This document shows positions 5,769 through 13,125 of a stretch of DNA of 22,086 nt, in pieces. The DNA is from a virus, in IMG/VR virus record IMGVR_UViG_3300027896_000250, positions 1 through 22,086 of that record. The stretch is one strand, 5' to 3'. A program made the translations under genes and the position numbers. Every line of letters begins with the position of its first letter. Position 1 is the stretch's first letter. The notes below the pieces were generated by a model. The model was not told the origin of the DNA. It did no database searches and saw only the letters and a program-made list of their open reading frames with translations.

Positions 5769-7510
5769 AAAGCCTCCGCTATAAATCTGCTTCGCGGGCT
5801 CTCGAAAAGCCGCCCGTGCTTTTCTTCCTTCTCCGGACGTACTGTTAAGATAAGCTGGTCTTTCGCCCTGGTCATGGCGACGTACATCAATCTTCGCTCT
5901 GCCTCGAGATCTCCATTATTTAATGCTTGCTTACTCGGCAGAATGCCCTCATTGCAGCCGGCGACGATCACAACCGGCCATTCTAGACCTTTTGCGGCGT
6001 GGATTGTCATGAGGGTTATGCCCTCGGCTTCCTCGGCCTTGATTTCATCCTGGATATCGTATGTGGCCAGCCAATCGAGGTAAGAACATAATGCGGGAGT
6101 TTTCATGTCCGCTTCGTTCTCCCACCCATTGATGAATTTAAGAATAGCTGCTATTTCAAATGGCCACTTAAATCCTGCTGAAAGATTCAGGATCATTTCA
6201 TCAAATGTCCATTCATCGGCGGTATCAAAAAAAGCCCAATAATCGGTGTTGTTGTCAACGGCCATCCACGCCTGGAAATGGCTTATCCCATCCTGGGCGG
6301 CCTTGTAGCGGATCTCCGAGTATTGCTCCCGCGTCAGCCCGATAAGCTCCCTTATAAGTAGGAAGGCGAAGTTGTCATAGGGATTAACCAGGAGCTTTAA
6401 GAACGCATGGAATCTCCGGAAGGCTTCGCTATTCGTCAACGCGGCTTCCTTGCCGATGTAGATATGCGGGATTTCTAAGGTTGTGAGTTCAGAAGATAGC
6501 TTCTCAAGCAGGGCGTGGATACGAGACAAAACAACAATTTTTTCTTCATTTAAGAAGTTGAGGTATTGGGCAATTTCATGGCTGTCTGCATTCATCATGG
6601 GTCTTTTTGCCACTAGCTCCATCTCTTCCCTTGCCGCCTTCATCGTCTTCGGTATCCGATCTACATTGTGATTGATCAGCTTATTGGAGGCCTCCACGAT
6701 CTCCGGGACGCTGCGGTAGTTTGTCTCAAGGCGGTAGACCTCGAAGAACATCTGATTATCTACAAGGTACTTCGGCGCTGCCCCCCTCCATTCATAAATC
6801 GATTGGTCAATATCCCCTACTACATACAGCGAGGCCTTAAACAGCTCTTCCATTTGCAGGATAATCTGCCATTGGAGCATGTCAATGTCCTGTACTTCAT
6901 CAACGAGGATATGCTTGACGTGGAGATACTTCGCCATGGATTCAATCAGGAGCTTCATGCCTATGAGCAGACCGCCATAGGTGAGACTGTTATTCTCTTT
7001 GCACCGCTGGATGAAGGCTATGAAAAGACCGCGCCTGGGGTCGTCCTCTTCCGGCTCTTTTCCCTTCTGGTAGTAGTTATCAAATATTGCGTCTATATCT
7101 TTCTTCGGTATCTTCCAGGTCTTGCCTTTCAATATGCCCATATCGGCAGCGACCTCGCGGAGTAGAAAGGATTCTTCCCACTCCCCGTAGACCGTGACGT
7201 TAGTTTTGCGGAGTCCGATGAGATCCCCGAAACGGTGAATCATTCGCAGTGCCAGGGCGTGTATAGTGCCGACGTGGACGTGATAAGCCTGCTTGCCGAT
7301 GCGTTCCTCAAGGCGGGTTTTGAGCTCGCCAGCGGCCTTCCTGGTGAAGCAAAAGGCCATACATTCATACGGACTGACCCGCCTTTTTTCTACCAGGTAA
7401 GCAATCCTCTCTATGAGGGTCTTGGTTTTCCCGCTGCCGGCCCCGGCTAGGACCAGGGCACGGCGGGACGTGGTTTCTACGGCCGCTTTCTGCTGAAGAT
7501 CTAATTCCAT
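5765..7510 (-). CDS. UvrD/PcrA-like superfamily 1A DNA helicase
   Basis: A 581-residue ATP-dependent 3'-5' helicase by family. All superfamily 1 motifs are visible in order: Q motif (DLQQKAAV), Walker A GAGSGKT (23-29), Ia (FCFTRKAAGEL), Ib (VGTIHALALRM), Walker B ILVDEVQD (201-208), III GDIDQSIYEWRGA (232-244), IV LETNYRS (261-267), V GITLMTIHAAKGLEWPVV (about 493-510) and VI RRLMYVAMTRAKDQL (about 540-555). It is shorter than typical UvrD (about 720 residues), mainly by trimmed 2B and C-terminal regions. AGAGGA lies seven bases before the ATG. Its neighbours, a Rad50-like ATPase and a possible annealing protein, place it in a phage recombination/repair or replication-support module. The sequence appears intact. 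Confidence 0.93.
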   Translation of the reverse strand: MELDLQQKAAVETTSRRALVLAGAGSGKTKTLIERIAYLVEKRRVSPYECMAFCFTRKAAGELKTRLEERIGKQAYHVHVGTIHALALRMIHRFGDLIGLRKTNVTVYGEWEESFLLREVAADMGILKGKTWKIPKKDIDAIFDNYYQKGKEPEEDDPRRGLFIAFIQRCKENNSLTYGGLLIGMKLLIESMAKYLHVKHILVDEVQDIDMLQWQIILQMEELFKASLYVVGDIDQSIYEWRGAAPKYLVDNQMFFEVYRLETNYRSVPEIVEASNKLINHNVDRIPKTMKAAREEMELVAKRPMMNADSHEIAQYLNFLNEEKIVVLSRIHALLEKLSSELTTLEIPHIYIGKEAALTNSEAFRRFHAFLKLLVNPYDNFAFLLIRELIGLTREQYSEIRYKAAQDGISHFQAWMAVDNNTDYWAFFDTADEWTFDEMILNLSAGFKWPFEIAAILKFINGWENEADMKTPALCSYLDWLATYDIQDEIKAEEAEGITLMTIHAAKGLEWPVVIVAGCNEGILPSKQALNNGDLEAERRLMYVAMTRAKDQLILTVRPEKEEKHGRLFESPRSRFIAEAL

Positions 7511-7513
7511 ATC

Positions 7514-8239
7514 TCATTCCTCTCGATAACCAATACACAGTGATGGCTGGAACGGATTATCTATCTTTGCCTGCTTTTTCATGTTGTCGATGCCCCAGAG
7601 TGGTTGTAGATTTTTCAACGCCCAACATCTTTTGAAGTCGATATCCTCCGGCTTCTCGAAATTAAAGGCAGCGATAGGGATTTTATGATCTATATGCCAT
7701 TCACCCATGTTGTCCCAGGACATGCCGGGAAGAAATTGCTTTTCAAGGTGACGCTTGAGCTGATCTATGGTGTATCCGACGAGAGCTTCCCAGTGGCGGC
7801 CGGCCTTGCCTTCCTTATTCCTGCGGCTAAGCGAAAACCTTATGAGGCGGGCTACGGTAAGGTTAAGGTGCCCTCTGGGGGTGCTTTTTAACTTCTCTCG
7901 CTCTTTCCGATGACCCCCTCTTCTTTTTTCTGGATTTTTTGCTGCCCAGTTCTTTTTATATGCCTTCCCCTCTTCTGACTCCCGCCATTTTTTTGTTGCT
8001 TCCAAATTTAACGTACGATACTTCTTGTTAGATGCCCTTATTTTATCGGGGTGCCGTTTTCGATAGGTTCTGCTTATCTTCCTCGTTATTTCCGGATGCA
8101 TTGCCCTGTATTTATCGTTGCGTATTTTCACACATAGCTTACAAACGGAATCAAGGCCATATTTGCCATTCTTGGCTTTATAAAATTCGCCCTCGTTTCC
8201 GCATTTTGTGCATATTTTTTTTGTCAAAAGAAACACCAT
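7514..8239 (-). CDS. HNH endonuclease with N-terminal zinc finger (homing-type)
   Basis: A 241-residue protein started at ATG 8239; in-frame TTG codons upstream (8257) and just downstream are possible, and no start has a good ribosome binding site. A zinc-finger-like module leads (C10xxC13...C33xxC36), followed by a long Lys/Arg-rich helical spacer (about 40-120) of the kind seen in free-standing phage HNH endonucleases. The C-terminal HNH domain has WHIDHKIPIAAF, CWALKNLQPLWG and NMKKQAK. Such enzymes nick or cut DNA and are often selfish elements between core phage genes, which fits its place between the Rad50-like and helicase genes. A functional nuclease in recombination cannot be excluded. 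Confidence 0.82.
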   Translation of the reverse strand: MVFLLTKKICTKCGNEGEFYKAKNGKYGLDSVCKLCVKIRNDKYRAMHPEITRKISRTYRKRHPDKIRASNKKYRTLNLEATKKWRESEEGKAYKKNWAAKNPEKRRGGHRKEREKLKSTPRGHLNLTVARLIRFSLSRRNKEGKAGRHWEALVGYTIDQLKRHLEKQFLPGMSWDNMGEWHIDHKIPIAAFNFEKPEDIDFKRCWALKNLQPLWGIDNMKKQAKIDNPFQPSLCIGYREE

Positions 8240-8243
8240 TGCG

Positions 8244-8789
8244 CTACAACTCAACAATATTCCAATCTTTAGGTAAGGTTTCAGGGCGATGACAGCTCAT
8301 ACCTAATACCTGAACACTTCCATCAAATAGCTCTAAAGTTTTAGTTAAATTCTTGGCATCCAGTTCAGCAAATTCAGCGATGAGTACGCTTGCCCCCAAG
8401 GCCAGCGTCAATGCTGTGTCAAACGACACCCTCTCACCACCAGAAAGCCCAGCATAAGACACGTTCGCCTTCCCGTTATGCCAGCCTATGAAAACATCGC
8501 CGTCATGGGATTCGAGTACCGCTTTTCCCGCTGGAAGAACCGCATTCATCCTATCCATGATCAATTTCAGGGACTCGGCCACGGTGGCATTCTTCTTAGC
8601 CATGAGCCGCTCAAAGACGTCCTTGAGCTTCTTTGCTTCTTCTCTATTGCCCTCCGCTTCCTTCTGAAACTTGGCAACTTGTTCATCGAGCCCCTTGGCC
8701 TTGTCAAATAGTGATTTATCTTTTCTCAGGCCTACGAGCTTTGCCTTGAGGCCGGTAATCTGATCGTTTAGTATTTTTATGTCGGACAT
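8244..8789 (-). CDS. C-terminal half of a split Rad50/SbcC-like ATPase
   Basis: A 181-residue protein started at the ATG giving MSDIKILNDQ, with GGAGGG about seven bases upstream and the stop of the N-terminal half gene two bases before the ATG. Residues 1-75 form a coiled coil (heptad-like, KLVGLRKDKSLFDKAKGLDEQ...). Then comes the C-terminal ATPase lobe: signature motif LSGGER (115-120), a Walker B-like LIAEFAELD (136-144) and an H-loop-like SCHRPE (H167). The usual Walker B Asp is Ala here (AE instead of DE). It supplies the signature and D-loop surfaces missing from the adjacent gene product, so the two should assemble into one ATPase head. Confidence 0.78.
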   Translation of the reverse strand: MSDIKILNDQITGLKAKLVGLRKDKSLFDKAKGLDEQVAKFQKEAEGNREEAKKLKDVFERLMAKKNATVAESLKLIMDRMNAVLPAGKAVLESHDGDVFIGWHNGKANVSYAGLSGGERVSFDTALTLALGASVLIAEFAELDAKNLTKTLELFDGSVQVLGMSCHRPETLPKDWNIVEL

Positions 8790-8790
8790 G

Positions 8791-9855
8791 TCAGCCCTCC
8801 TTCCTGTACTTCTTGAACTCGCGTAAAACAACAAGGCGAGCCATGCAAGAGCCGCAATCGGCTTCGTTAAAGGCCTCTAAAACGAATTTGAAGGAGCCGA
8901 GAACGGCATCGCGCTCCACAAAATTCTCAAGTTCTCGCACTGTCATAGTGCCTTTTGCTCGTTCTTCGCCTTTTTCGGCTACTGACGTTTGCCCAGGTTC
9001 AACTGGAGCGACGGGCTGCAAGGGAAGCTCCGGGGCTTTTTCGAGCTGTTTCGCCTTTTCTTCATGCGCCTTTATTGTTTCCGCCTGCTTTTTTGCCGCA
9101 TCGTCAGTTTTCTTTTTCGCTTCCGCTGCAGCGGCCTTTGCTTTCTCTTCCGCCTTGGCCGTAGCCTCCGTTGCGGCTGCTGCTGCTGCCTGTTCTTGAT
9201 TGGCCTTGTTCAAGTTCTCCTGGGCGAGCTCGAGCTGCGCCTCCGCGTGAATAATTGCGCCGGCACAATCGGCGAGCGTTCCGGGCGGGAGATTAAGGGC
9301 GGCCTTCGATACTAAGAGCTCCGCTGCTGCCGCTTCTTTCGCCCTGGCCTTGTCTTCAAAGTCAAGGATCTTCGCCCTGCCCTTCGTCGCAGCATCGATG
9401 ATGCCGGTCAGGTCTTCCTTGGGAGGGTAGAGCTCTAAAAGCATATCAATTTTTTTCTGATCGGAAAGCTCCATGAACGCGCCGACATCAACGGCCTTGA
9501 TGCCGCCGGATTTGCCGAGTGTTTCATAGTAGAATTCCTTTGCAGACTTGGCCTTGTTGACCTTGTAGCCCTGCTTGACAGAATCGCCCTGCTTGACAAA
9601 GCCCCGCTCAAATTCGTAGCCGCCGTCCGTCTTGAAGCCGACGACCATCTTTTCCTTTGAGGAAGAGAAGGCCGCGAAGATCTCGGGATTAGTTTTTTTG
9701 GCGGACCCGGGAATATATCCCATGAGCGCCAGCAGCAGGGCGTCTCTTCTTACCGACTTGCCGGCGCCGTTAGGACCGAGTATTAATGTGAGGCGGCCTA
9801 ACGGCTGTTCGAAAGTCAGTCCCTTTATATTTTCACCTTTGACTGACGTAATCAT
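8791..9855 (-). CDS. N-terminal half of a split Rad50/SbcC-like ATPase
   Basis: A 354-residue protein started at the ATG giving MITSVKGENIKGL, with GGAGGG about eight bases upstream. The N-terminal ATPase lobe has Walker A GPNGAGKS (27-34) and the strand/loop pattern of SMC-like ATPases (LRLTLILGPNG-type beta-loop-helix). From about residue 170 to 290 there is a long Ala/Lys/Glu-rich coiled coil, then a Pro-rich break (PELPLQPVAPVEPG). Near the C-terminus, CGSC (C334 and C337) resembles a zinc-hook CxxC. The protein stops shortly after this motif; Walker B and the signature motif are in the next gene. Both halves have good ribosome binding sites, which favours a true two-gene arrangement over a sequencing frameshift. 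Confidence 0.8.
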   Translation of the reverse strand: MITSVKGENIKGLTFEQPLGRLTLILGPNGAGKSVRRDALLLALMGYIPGSAKKTNPEIFAAFSSSKEKMVVGFKTDGGYEFERGFVKQGDSVKQGYKVNKAKSAKEFYYETLGKSGGIKAVDVGAFMELSDQKKIDMLLELYPPKEDLTGIIDAATKGRAKILDFEDKARAKEAAAAELLVSKAALNLPPGTLADCAGAIIHAEAQLELAQENLNKANQEQAAAAAATEATAKAEEKAKAAAAEAKKKTDDAAKKQAETIKAHEEKAKQLEKAPELPLQPVAPVEPGQTSVAEKGEERAKGTMTVRELENFVERDAVLGSFKFVLEAFNEADCGSCMARLVVLREFKKYRKEG

Positions 9856-9859
9856 AGGC

Positions 9860-11056
9860 CTATCCCTCCATCTGCACCGTGATGTGCTCCATGATCTTCT
9901 TAGCAGTATCAACTTCATACTGGTCTGCTTCGAGCGATTTCAGCTCGAGAGCAAAACAGGCCTTTGCAAATTCTTCCGGCATGCTCTTGATTACTGCACG
10001 AAGCTGGTTGATGATCTTTTGTTCTTCCTTCGGTCTGGCTTTCTTTTTCCCTGCAGCCTCGGGAGCCTTCTTTTCTTCTGTCTCATCAACCTCGCTGGCC
10101 TGGGCGGCTGCAAGGTCTTCCTCGTCCAGCGTGTCCACTCCGGACGTAAGCTCAATCTGCTTAAATTCCGATCTGTCACCGGAAACCATGGCGCTGATTT
10201 TTGTCTGGAGGTTCTTGTAGGTCGTCGGGTCCCACTTGATGATGCTGCCGCCAACAGGCCTCCACGCAATAACAGGTATATCCCACACACCCGTTGAGTC
10301 TGGGGCCTTCTGGAGCCCACTCAGGTGCTTCAAGGCATTCCGGGCGGCGTGTGTTTGGGCAAGCTGGAGGGAATTCTTTATCATCTGACTGATATCAGAA
10401 TACCAATCAAGAGCCTCGGTGTGGCTGGCATTCACCCACAGGGAGCTTGATTTGTCGAATTCATACTCAATCCATGAAGCGTTGTCTTCCGGAGGCTCTG
10501 TGCCTTTGGCGAGGATTCTGAATGCCTGTTGATACTTCTTTGCTTTTGCCAGGAATTCAATGTTTCTTCGGTTGTTAATGTCAAAGATAACCGTCCGGTC
10601 TGATACGATCGGGAGCCCCATGGACGACAGACGGAACGCGGCTGCCCTAATTGCCCAACCCGTCCACTCACCTTTTTCATCAGTAAGCGACGCCGGGTTT
10701 GCCATTGGCTTTCCGTAGACCATGACCTCGACGGGGAATATGACGCTGGCTGCCGCTTTCTCCGCCCACATTTGATAACCCTGTGCGGAAACAATATTGA
10801 CGCCGCCGCCTACGGGGAGCTTCACGAGCCCGCCGTTCATCAGAGATAGGCGGCAAATCTGCTTGAATGCGCGGATCTCGCCGTCCTTGTCTCGAAGTGC
10901 AAACACCTCGTCTGTCCCCAGGGCGAGGATATTGTTTTGAACGACCGCCAGCAGGAGCTTTGCTTCCGCTGGGAAGTCCTTCTCGATTTTCTTTACTGCG
11001 TCTGCCGGCGTTAACTGAACCCCCGGAAGGGTTTTCGCTGTTGATTCTTTTGCCAT
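9860..11056 (-). CDS. Putative phage recombination protein (possibly RecT-like annealing)
   Basis: A 398-residue protein with a strong ribosome binding site (AAGGAGG, about eight bases before ATG). The core (about 30-270) is mixed alpha/beta and includes NGGLVKLPVGGGVNIVSAQGYQ, a region around GEWTGWAIRAAAF and a helical QMIKNSLQLAQTHAARNALK that recalls the Arg-rich helix near the end of phage single-strand annealing cores. A low-complexity linker follows (about 305-335: acidic, then Lys/Ala/Pro-rich), then a C-terminal helical domain. The gene immediately precedes the Rad50-like pair. I do not see an unambiguous RecT signature; the annealing role is inferred from context and general layout. 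It could equally be another single-strand DNA-binding or replication accessory protein. Confidence 0.45.
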   Translation of the reverse strand: MAKESTAKTLPGVQLTPADAVKKIEKDFPAEAKLLLAVVQNNILALGTDEVFALRDKDGEIRAFKQICRLSLMNGGLVKLPVGGGVNIVSAQGYQMWAEKAAASVIFPVEVMVYGKPMANPASLTDEKGEWTGWAIRAAAFRLSSMGLPIVSDRTVIFDINNRRNIEFLAKAKKYQQAFRILAKGTEPPEDNASWIEYEFDKSSSLWVNASHTEALDWYSDISQMIKNSLQLAQTHAARNALKHLSGLQKAPDSTGVWDIPVIAWRPVGGSIIKWDPTTYKNLQTKISAMVSGDRSEFKQIELTSGVDTLDEEDLAAAQASEVDETEEKKAPEAAGKKKARPKEEQKIINQLRAVIKSMPEEFAKACFALELKSLEADQYEVDTAKKIMEHITVQMEG

Positions 11057-11082
11057 TCCTATGACCTCCTTATAAATAGTGG

Positions 11083-11574
11083 TTATGCTGGAGCTGGTCC
11101 TGCTGTTTCCTCTGTGCGAGATTCGGCGGGCTCATCCTTCCCCTTCTCCGCCAATTCAAGAGAAGCTTGGCGGTCGGTGTCGGAGAGCGGCATTTCGCGC
11201 ACAATAAAAGCAAGTTCCTCAATCTGCATATCTAACCGCACGAGAGTCTTTTTATTGTCCCGGAAATTCAAAATCCACTCGCATGCGACGTTTCGATGCT
11301 CGTAGCCGCTATTGATCTTCCTTGACAACGCCCCCATGGTCGCCTCTTTCTTTTTAATATCAGCGGTCAGGTCGGCCATGATCTGTTTCTTCCGATCTTC
11401 GAGCTCGATGAGATCCTGATACGTCCGTGCCTGCTCCTGGCTCATTTCAATGATTTCTTCCTGCGTAAATCTACAGGGAAGATACTCGACGCACTTCCTG
11501 ACCTGGATCTGCGGGTCCTGGATGGCATCAACAATCTCATCCGCGTTTAGTTTATCGGCCTTCTTCTTCGTCAC
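11083..11574 (-). CDS. Conserved-looking phage coiled-coil protein
   Basis: A 163-residue protein. I chose the GTG start (VTKKKADKLNADEIVD) because GGAGG lies eight bases before it; ATG codons further upstream are in-frame but lack such a site and overlap the neighbour heavily. Residues 55-100 form a helical, coiled-coil-like region (DLIELEDRKKQIMADLTADIKKKEATMG). Then comes KINSGYEHRNVACEWILNFRDNKKTLVRLDM and MPLSDTDRQASLEL, a pattern I associate with small proteins lying next to recombination genes in many temperate phages. Their activity is not known to me. The Pro/Ala/Glu-rich C-terminus is probably disordered. Confidence 0.6.
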   Translation of the reverse strand: MTKKKADKLNADEIVDAIQDPQIQVRKCVEYLPCRFTQEEIIEMSQEQARTYQDLIELEDRKKQIMADLTADIKKKEATMGALSRKINSGYEHRNVACEWILNFRDNKKTLVRLDMQIEELAFIVREMPLSDTDRQASLELAEKGKDEPAESRTEETAGPAPA

Positions 11575-11719
11575 TTTGTTTTTCCTCCTTTGGCCAGAGA
11601 ACATCTTTCTTGGCCTCATGATCTGATGCTTGTCTATACATGCTGGCCTCATGCGAAAGGCCGAGAGCCCTTTCCACTGCCGCCATACCGACGACCTGCG
11701 CTTTGAATAGGTTGCTCAT
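11552..11719 (-). CDS. Small hypothetical charged protein
   Basis: A 55-residue protein from the ATG that overlaps the upstream gene's stop (ATGA). Sequence begins MSNLFKAQVVGMAAVERALG and ends in an acidic, Lys/Glu-rich tail (KEEKQSDEEEGR). It looks helical and has no cysteines or membrane segment. Its 3' end overlaps the following gene's start by 23 bases. Function unknown; the coupled overlaps support real translation. Confidence 0.5.
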   Translation of the reverse strand: MSNLFKAQVVGMAAVERALGLSHEASMYRQASDHEAKKDVLWPKEEKQSDEEEGR

Positions 11720-11925
11720 AATAGATTCGCCACTTTCCGCACAATTACCACAATAGCGCAATCATCGACCTGCTCCTTGTCCTCATTAAAGCCCCGAATC
11801 CACCACTTACATTTCTCGTTCGCGCACATGGCGAACAGGTGAGGCGCTGGGTGCAACGTCCCTGGTGCAATCGCGCCCATGTTGAATATAAAGCTCATCG
11901 GGCATATCTTTTTTTCTTCCACCAT
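11716..11925 (-). CDS. Small Cys-rich phage protein (putative zinc knuckle)
   Basis: A 69-residue protein with an AAGGAAGAG ribosome binding site just before the ATG. It holds ICPMSF near the start and then CANEKCKWWIRGFNE...DDCAIV, giving four well-spaced cysteines. Small phage proteins with a C-P-x-S-F start and a C-x4-C-x-WW...C-A core are common in early operons, and probably bind zinc. No biochemical role is known to me. It overlaps the downstream gene by ATGA. Confidence 0.65.
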   Translation of the reverse strand: MVEEKKICPMSFIFNMGAIAPGTLHPAPHLFAMCANEKCKWWIRGFNEDKEQVDDCAIVVIVRKVANLL

Positions 11926-11948
11926 AACTCTTCCTTTCTAATGAATGC

Positions 11949-11975
11949 CCCGGCGCCGATTCCTTCAACGCCGGG
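11949..11975 (-). other. Intergenic GC-rich hairpin without U-tract
   Basis: CCCGGCG at 11949-11955 pairs perfectly with CGCCGGG at 11969-11975 across a 13-base loop. On the minus strand it is followed by GCATTCATTAGAAAGG, not a run of T, so it is not a standard intrinsic terminator. It precedes the Cys-rich gene at 11925 and could be a processing or stability element. The 11926-12013 gap holds nothing else I can identify. Confidence 0.4.
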
Positions 11976-12013
11976 AGCATCTACAGATATAATTGCCAAT
12001 GGGCTCCGCTGCT

Positions 12014-12259
12014 TTATTGCCTTTGTTCTTCTCCCTTCTCCCGGAGAAGCATACCGGGTTTTAATATCCCTCTTTCGATCTGCCGCCGCCTACGGGCTTT
12101 CTCTCGCTCGCCTTGGTGCGGCGAATGTACTGAAAATCTAATCTTCTTCGATCGCTCCAGATAACGGCTATGCTTCTTATAAAATGGCTGCCCCGGCATG
12201 AATGCCGCCATGAGGGCGGCCAGCATCGACGCCTTGTTTACTGACGGGTCTTTCATCAT
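12014..12259 (-). CDS. Small basic hypothetical protein
   Basis: An 81-residue, strongly basic protein. AAGGCAGG precedes the first of two adjacent ATG codons. The N-terminal part (MLAALMAAFMPGQPFYKKHSRYL) is a Met/Ala-rich helix, and the C-terminal half is Arg/Lys-rich (GEREKARRRRQIERG), consistent with nucleic-acid binding, although no domain is recognised. The gene overlaps the upstream Cys-rich gene by 83 bases, so either a later internal Met (12226 or 12199) is the true start or the overlap is real. Confidence 0.5.
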   Translation of the reverse strand: MMKDPSVNKASMLAALMAAFMPGQPFYKKHSRYLERSKKIRFSVHSPHQGEREKARRRRQIERGILKPGMLLREKGEEQRQ

Positions 12260-12401
12260 CCTGCCTTTCTGTCGGAAGTTCTAAAATGTAGTCGTTACAG
12301 TCTTCCGGCCTCTTGATGGTTCTATTAAATGACGACAGCCGCCTGTTATCGATGTTGCAGCGATCATCCTTACGGCAATTTGTGCAGTACGCGCATGGCA
12401 T
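12177..12401 (-). CDS. Small Cys-rich protein, putative zinc binder
   Basis: A 74-residue frame started at the ATG giving MPCAYCTNCRKDDRCN, with GGGAGG about 11 bases upstream. Four cysteines in the first 15 residues (CxxCxxC...C) plus a fifth in PEDCNDY look like a small metal-binding cluster. The C-terminal part, which overlaps the next gene, is Gly/His-rich and may be an unselected tail. A longer frame from 12578 exists, but its first 59 residues shadow the membrane-protein gene at 12410-12565. No family is recognised. Confidence 0.5.
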   Translation of the reverse strand: MPCAYCTNCRKDDRCNIDNRRLSSFNRTIKRPEDCNDYILELPTERQDDERPVSKQGVDAGRPHGGIHAGAAIL

Positions 12402-12409
12402 GGCATGGC

Positions 12410-12565
12410 CTACCTCCCGCCGAAGCAAATGATTAAATAAAAGGCGATACCCACGCCCGCGACAAACAGCCAATAGGCGAGCTTCCTGGTCCACGGATGC
12501 AAATTTTCTTCTTTCATGTCTTCTAGGGGAATGTACCAGCCGCCTACTTTTAACCAGTGCTTCAC
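12410..12565 (-). CDS. Short single-helix membrane protein (GTG start)
   Basis: A 51-residue protein. The GTG start overlaps the upstream stop as GTGA, with GGGAGG four to five bases before it. A charged N-terminal half (KHWLKVGGWYIPLEDMKEENLH) is followed by one membrane helix (residues 31-47, starts YWLFVAGVGIAFYLI) and a tiny tail. An internal ATG at residue 17 would give a 35-residue form but has no ribosome binding site. It sits among other small early membrane proteins. Roles in superinfection exclusion or host-membrane changes are possible, but nothing here proves them. Confidence 0.55.
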   Translation of the reverse strand: MKHWLKVGGWYIPLEDMKEENLHPWTRKLAYWLFVAGVGIAFYLIICFGGR

Positions 12566-13125
12566 TTTCCCTCCCCAACCTTTAACAACTCAATCCCGTA
12601 TCTTGGTATCTTCTCTTGCATGGCTGCCCATGCTGCCTCTGCTGCTGCCCCTGCTGCCCCTGCTGCCCCTGCTGCTGCCTCTGCTGCTGCCCATGCTGCT
12701 GCCCCTGCTGCCCATGCTGCTGCCCCTGCTGCCCCTGCTGCCCCTGCTGCCCCTGCTGCCCCTGCTGCTGCCCATGCTGCCTCTGCTGCTGCCTTTGCTG
12801 CCCATGCCGCCTCTTTATTTTTTACAGAGGGATTTTTGATGCAGGCTTTGGCAGCATCTATCGCCTGTCGTGGGCGTTTATCACCGGGATACTTTTTCTC
12901 GTATATATCAATCACCTGTTCAGCGGCATACACGGCATAAGAAACATACTGCTTATAGGTCATGTGTCTTACTATAAGCCAGTTGCCCCATGCGTGTTTT
13001 TTAATTTTAATGCAGCGTTCAAGGACTTTAATCAGGTCAGGTTCGCAGCCTTCTTTCTCCCATTGTTCTACGGCTTCTTTACAGGCGTTGTTCTTAATCA
13101 ACCATTCCTTAGTCAGTTTTTTCAT
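12562..13125 (-). CDS. Ala-rich repeat protein with Imm5-like N-terminal region
   Basis: A 187-residue protein overlapping the upstream stop as ATGA. Residues 45-100 (WLIVRHMTYKQYVSYAVYAAEQVIDIYEKKYPGDKRPRQAIDAAKA, read in parts) resemble the 'putative immunity protein' (Imm5-like) helical family found in phages and toxin loci, where the signature is a Y-P-x-D-x-R-P-R-x-A-I/L-x-A-A segment followed by Ala-rich repeats. Residues 106-168 are almost pure Ala/Gly with periodic Trp and Glu. The underlying DNA is a short-period GCAGCA/GGGGCA repeat, so copy number may vary. The last 18 residues return to ordinary sequence. True function in phages is unknown. Confidence 0.6.
   Translation of the reverse strand: MKKLTKEWLIKNNACKEAVEQWEKEGCEPDLIKVLERCIKIKKHAWGNWLIVRHMTYKQYVSYAVYAAEQVIDIYEKKYPGDKRPRQAIDAAKACIKNPSVKNKEAAWAAKAAAEAAWAAAGAAGAAGAAGAAGAAAWAAGAAAWAAAEAAAGAAGAAGAAAEAAWAAMQEKIPRYGIELLKVGEGK
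12623..12812. repeat. Short-period tandem repeat encoding poly-Ala/Gly
   Basis: About 190 bases built from CTGCTGCCC and CTGCCCCTG-type triplet units (plus strand), with occasional CATG or CTCTG interruptions. It encodes the Ala/Gly tract of the minus-strand gene at 12562-13125. All units keep the reading frame, so gain or loss of copies changes length without frameshift. Both strands remain open in several frames purely because of the repeat. Confidence 0.9.

Noticed and set aside
8813-9315. Plus-strand Ser/Phe-rich frames
   Set aside because: Antisense shadows of the Ala/Lys/Glu-rich coiled coil of the Rad50-like gene.
11949-11975. Terminator between early genes
   Set aside because: Perfect stem, but no T-run on either strand; kept only as a hairpin.
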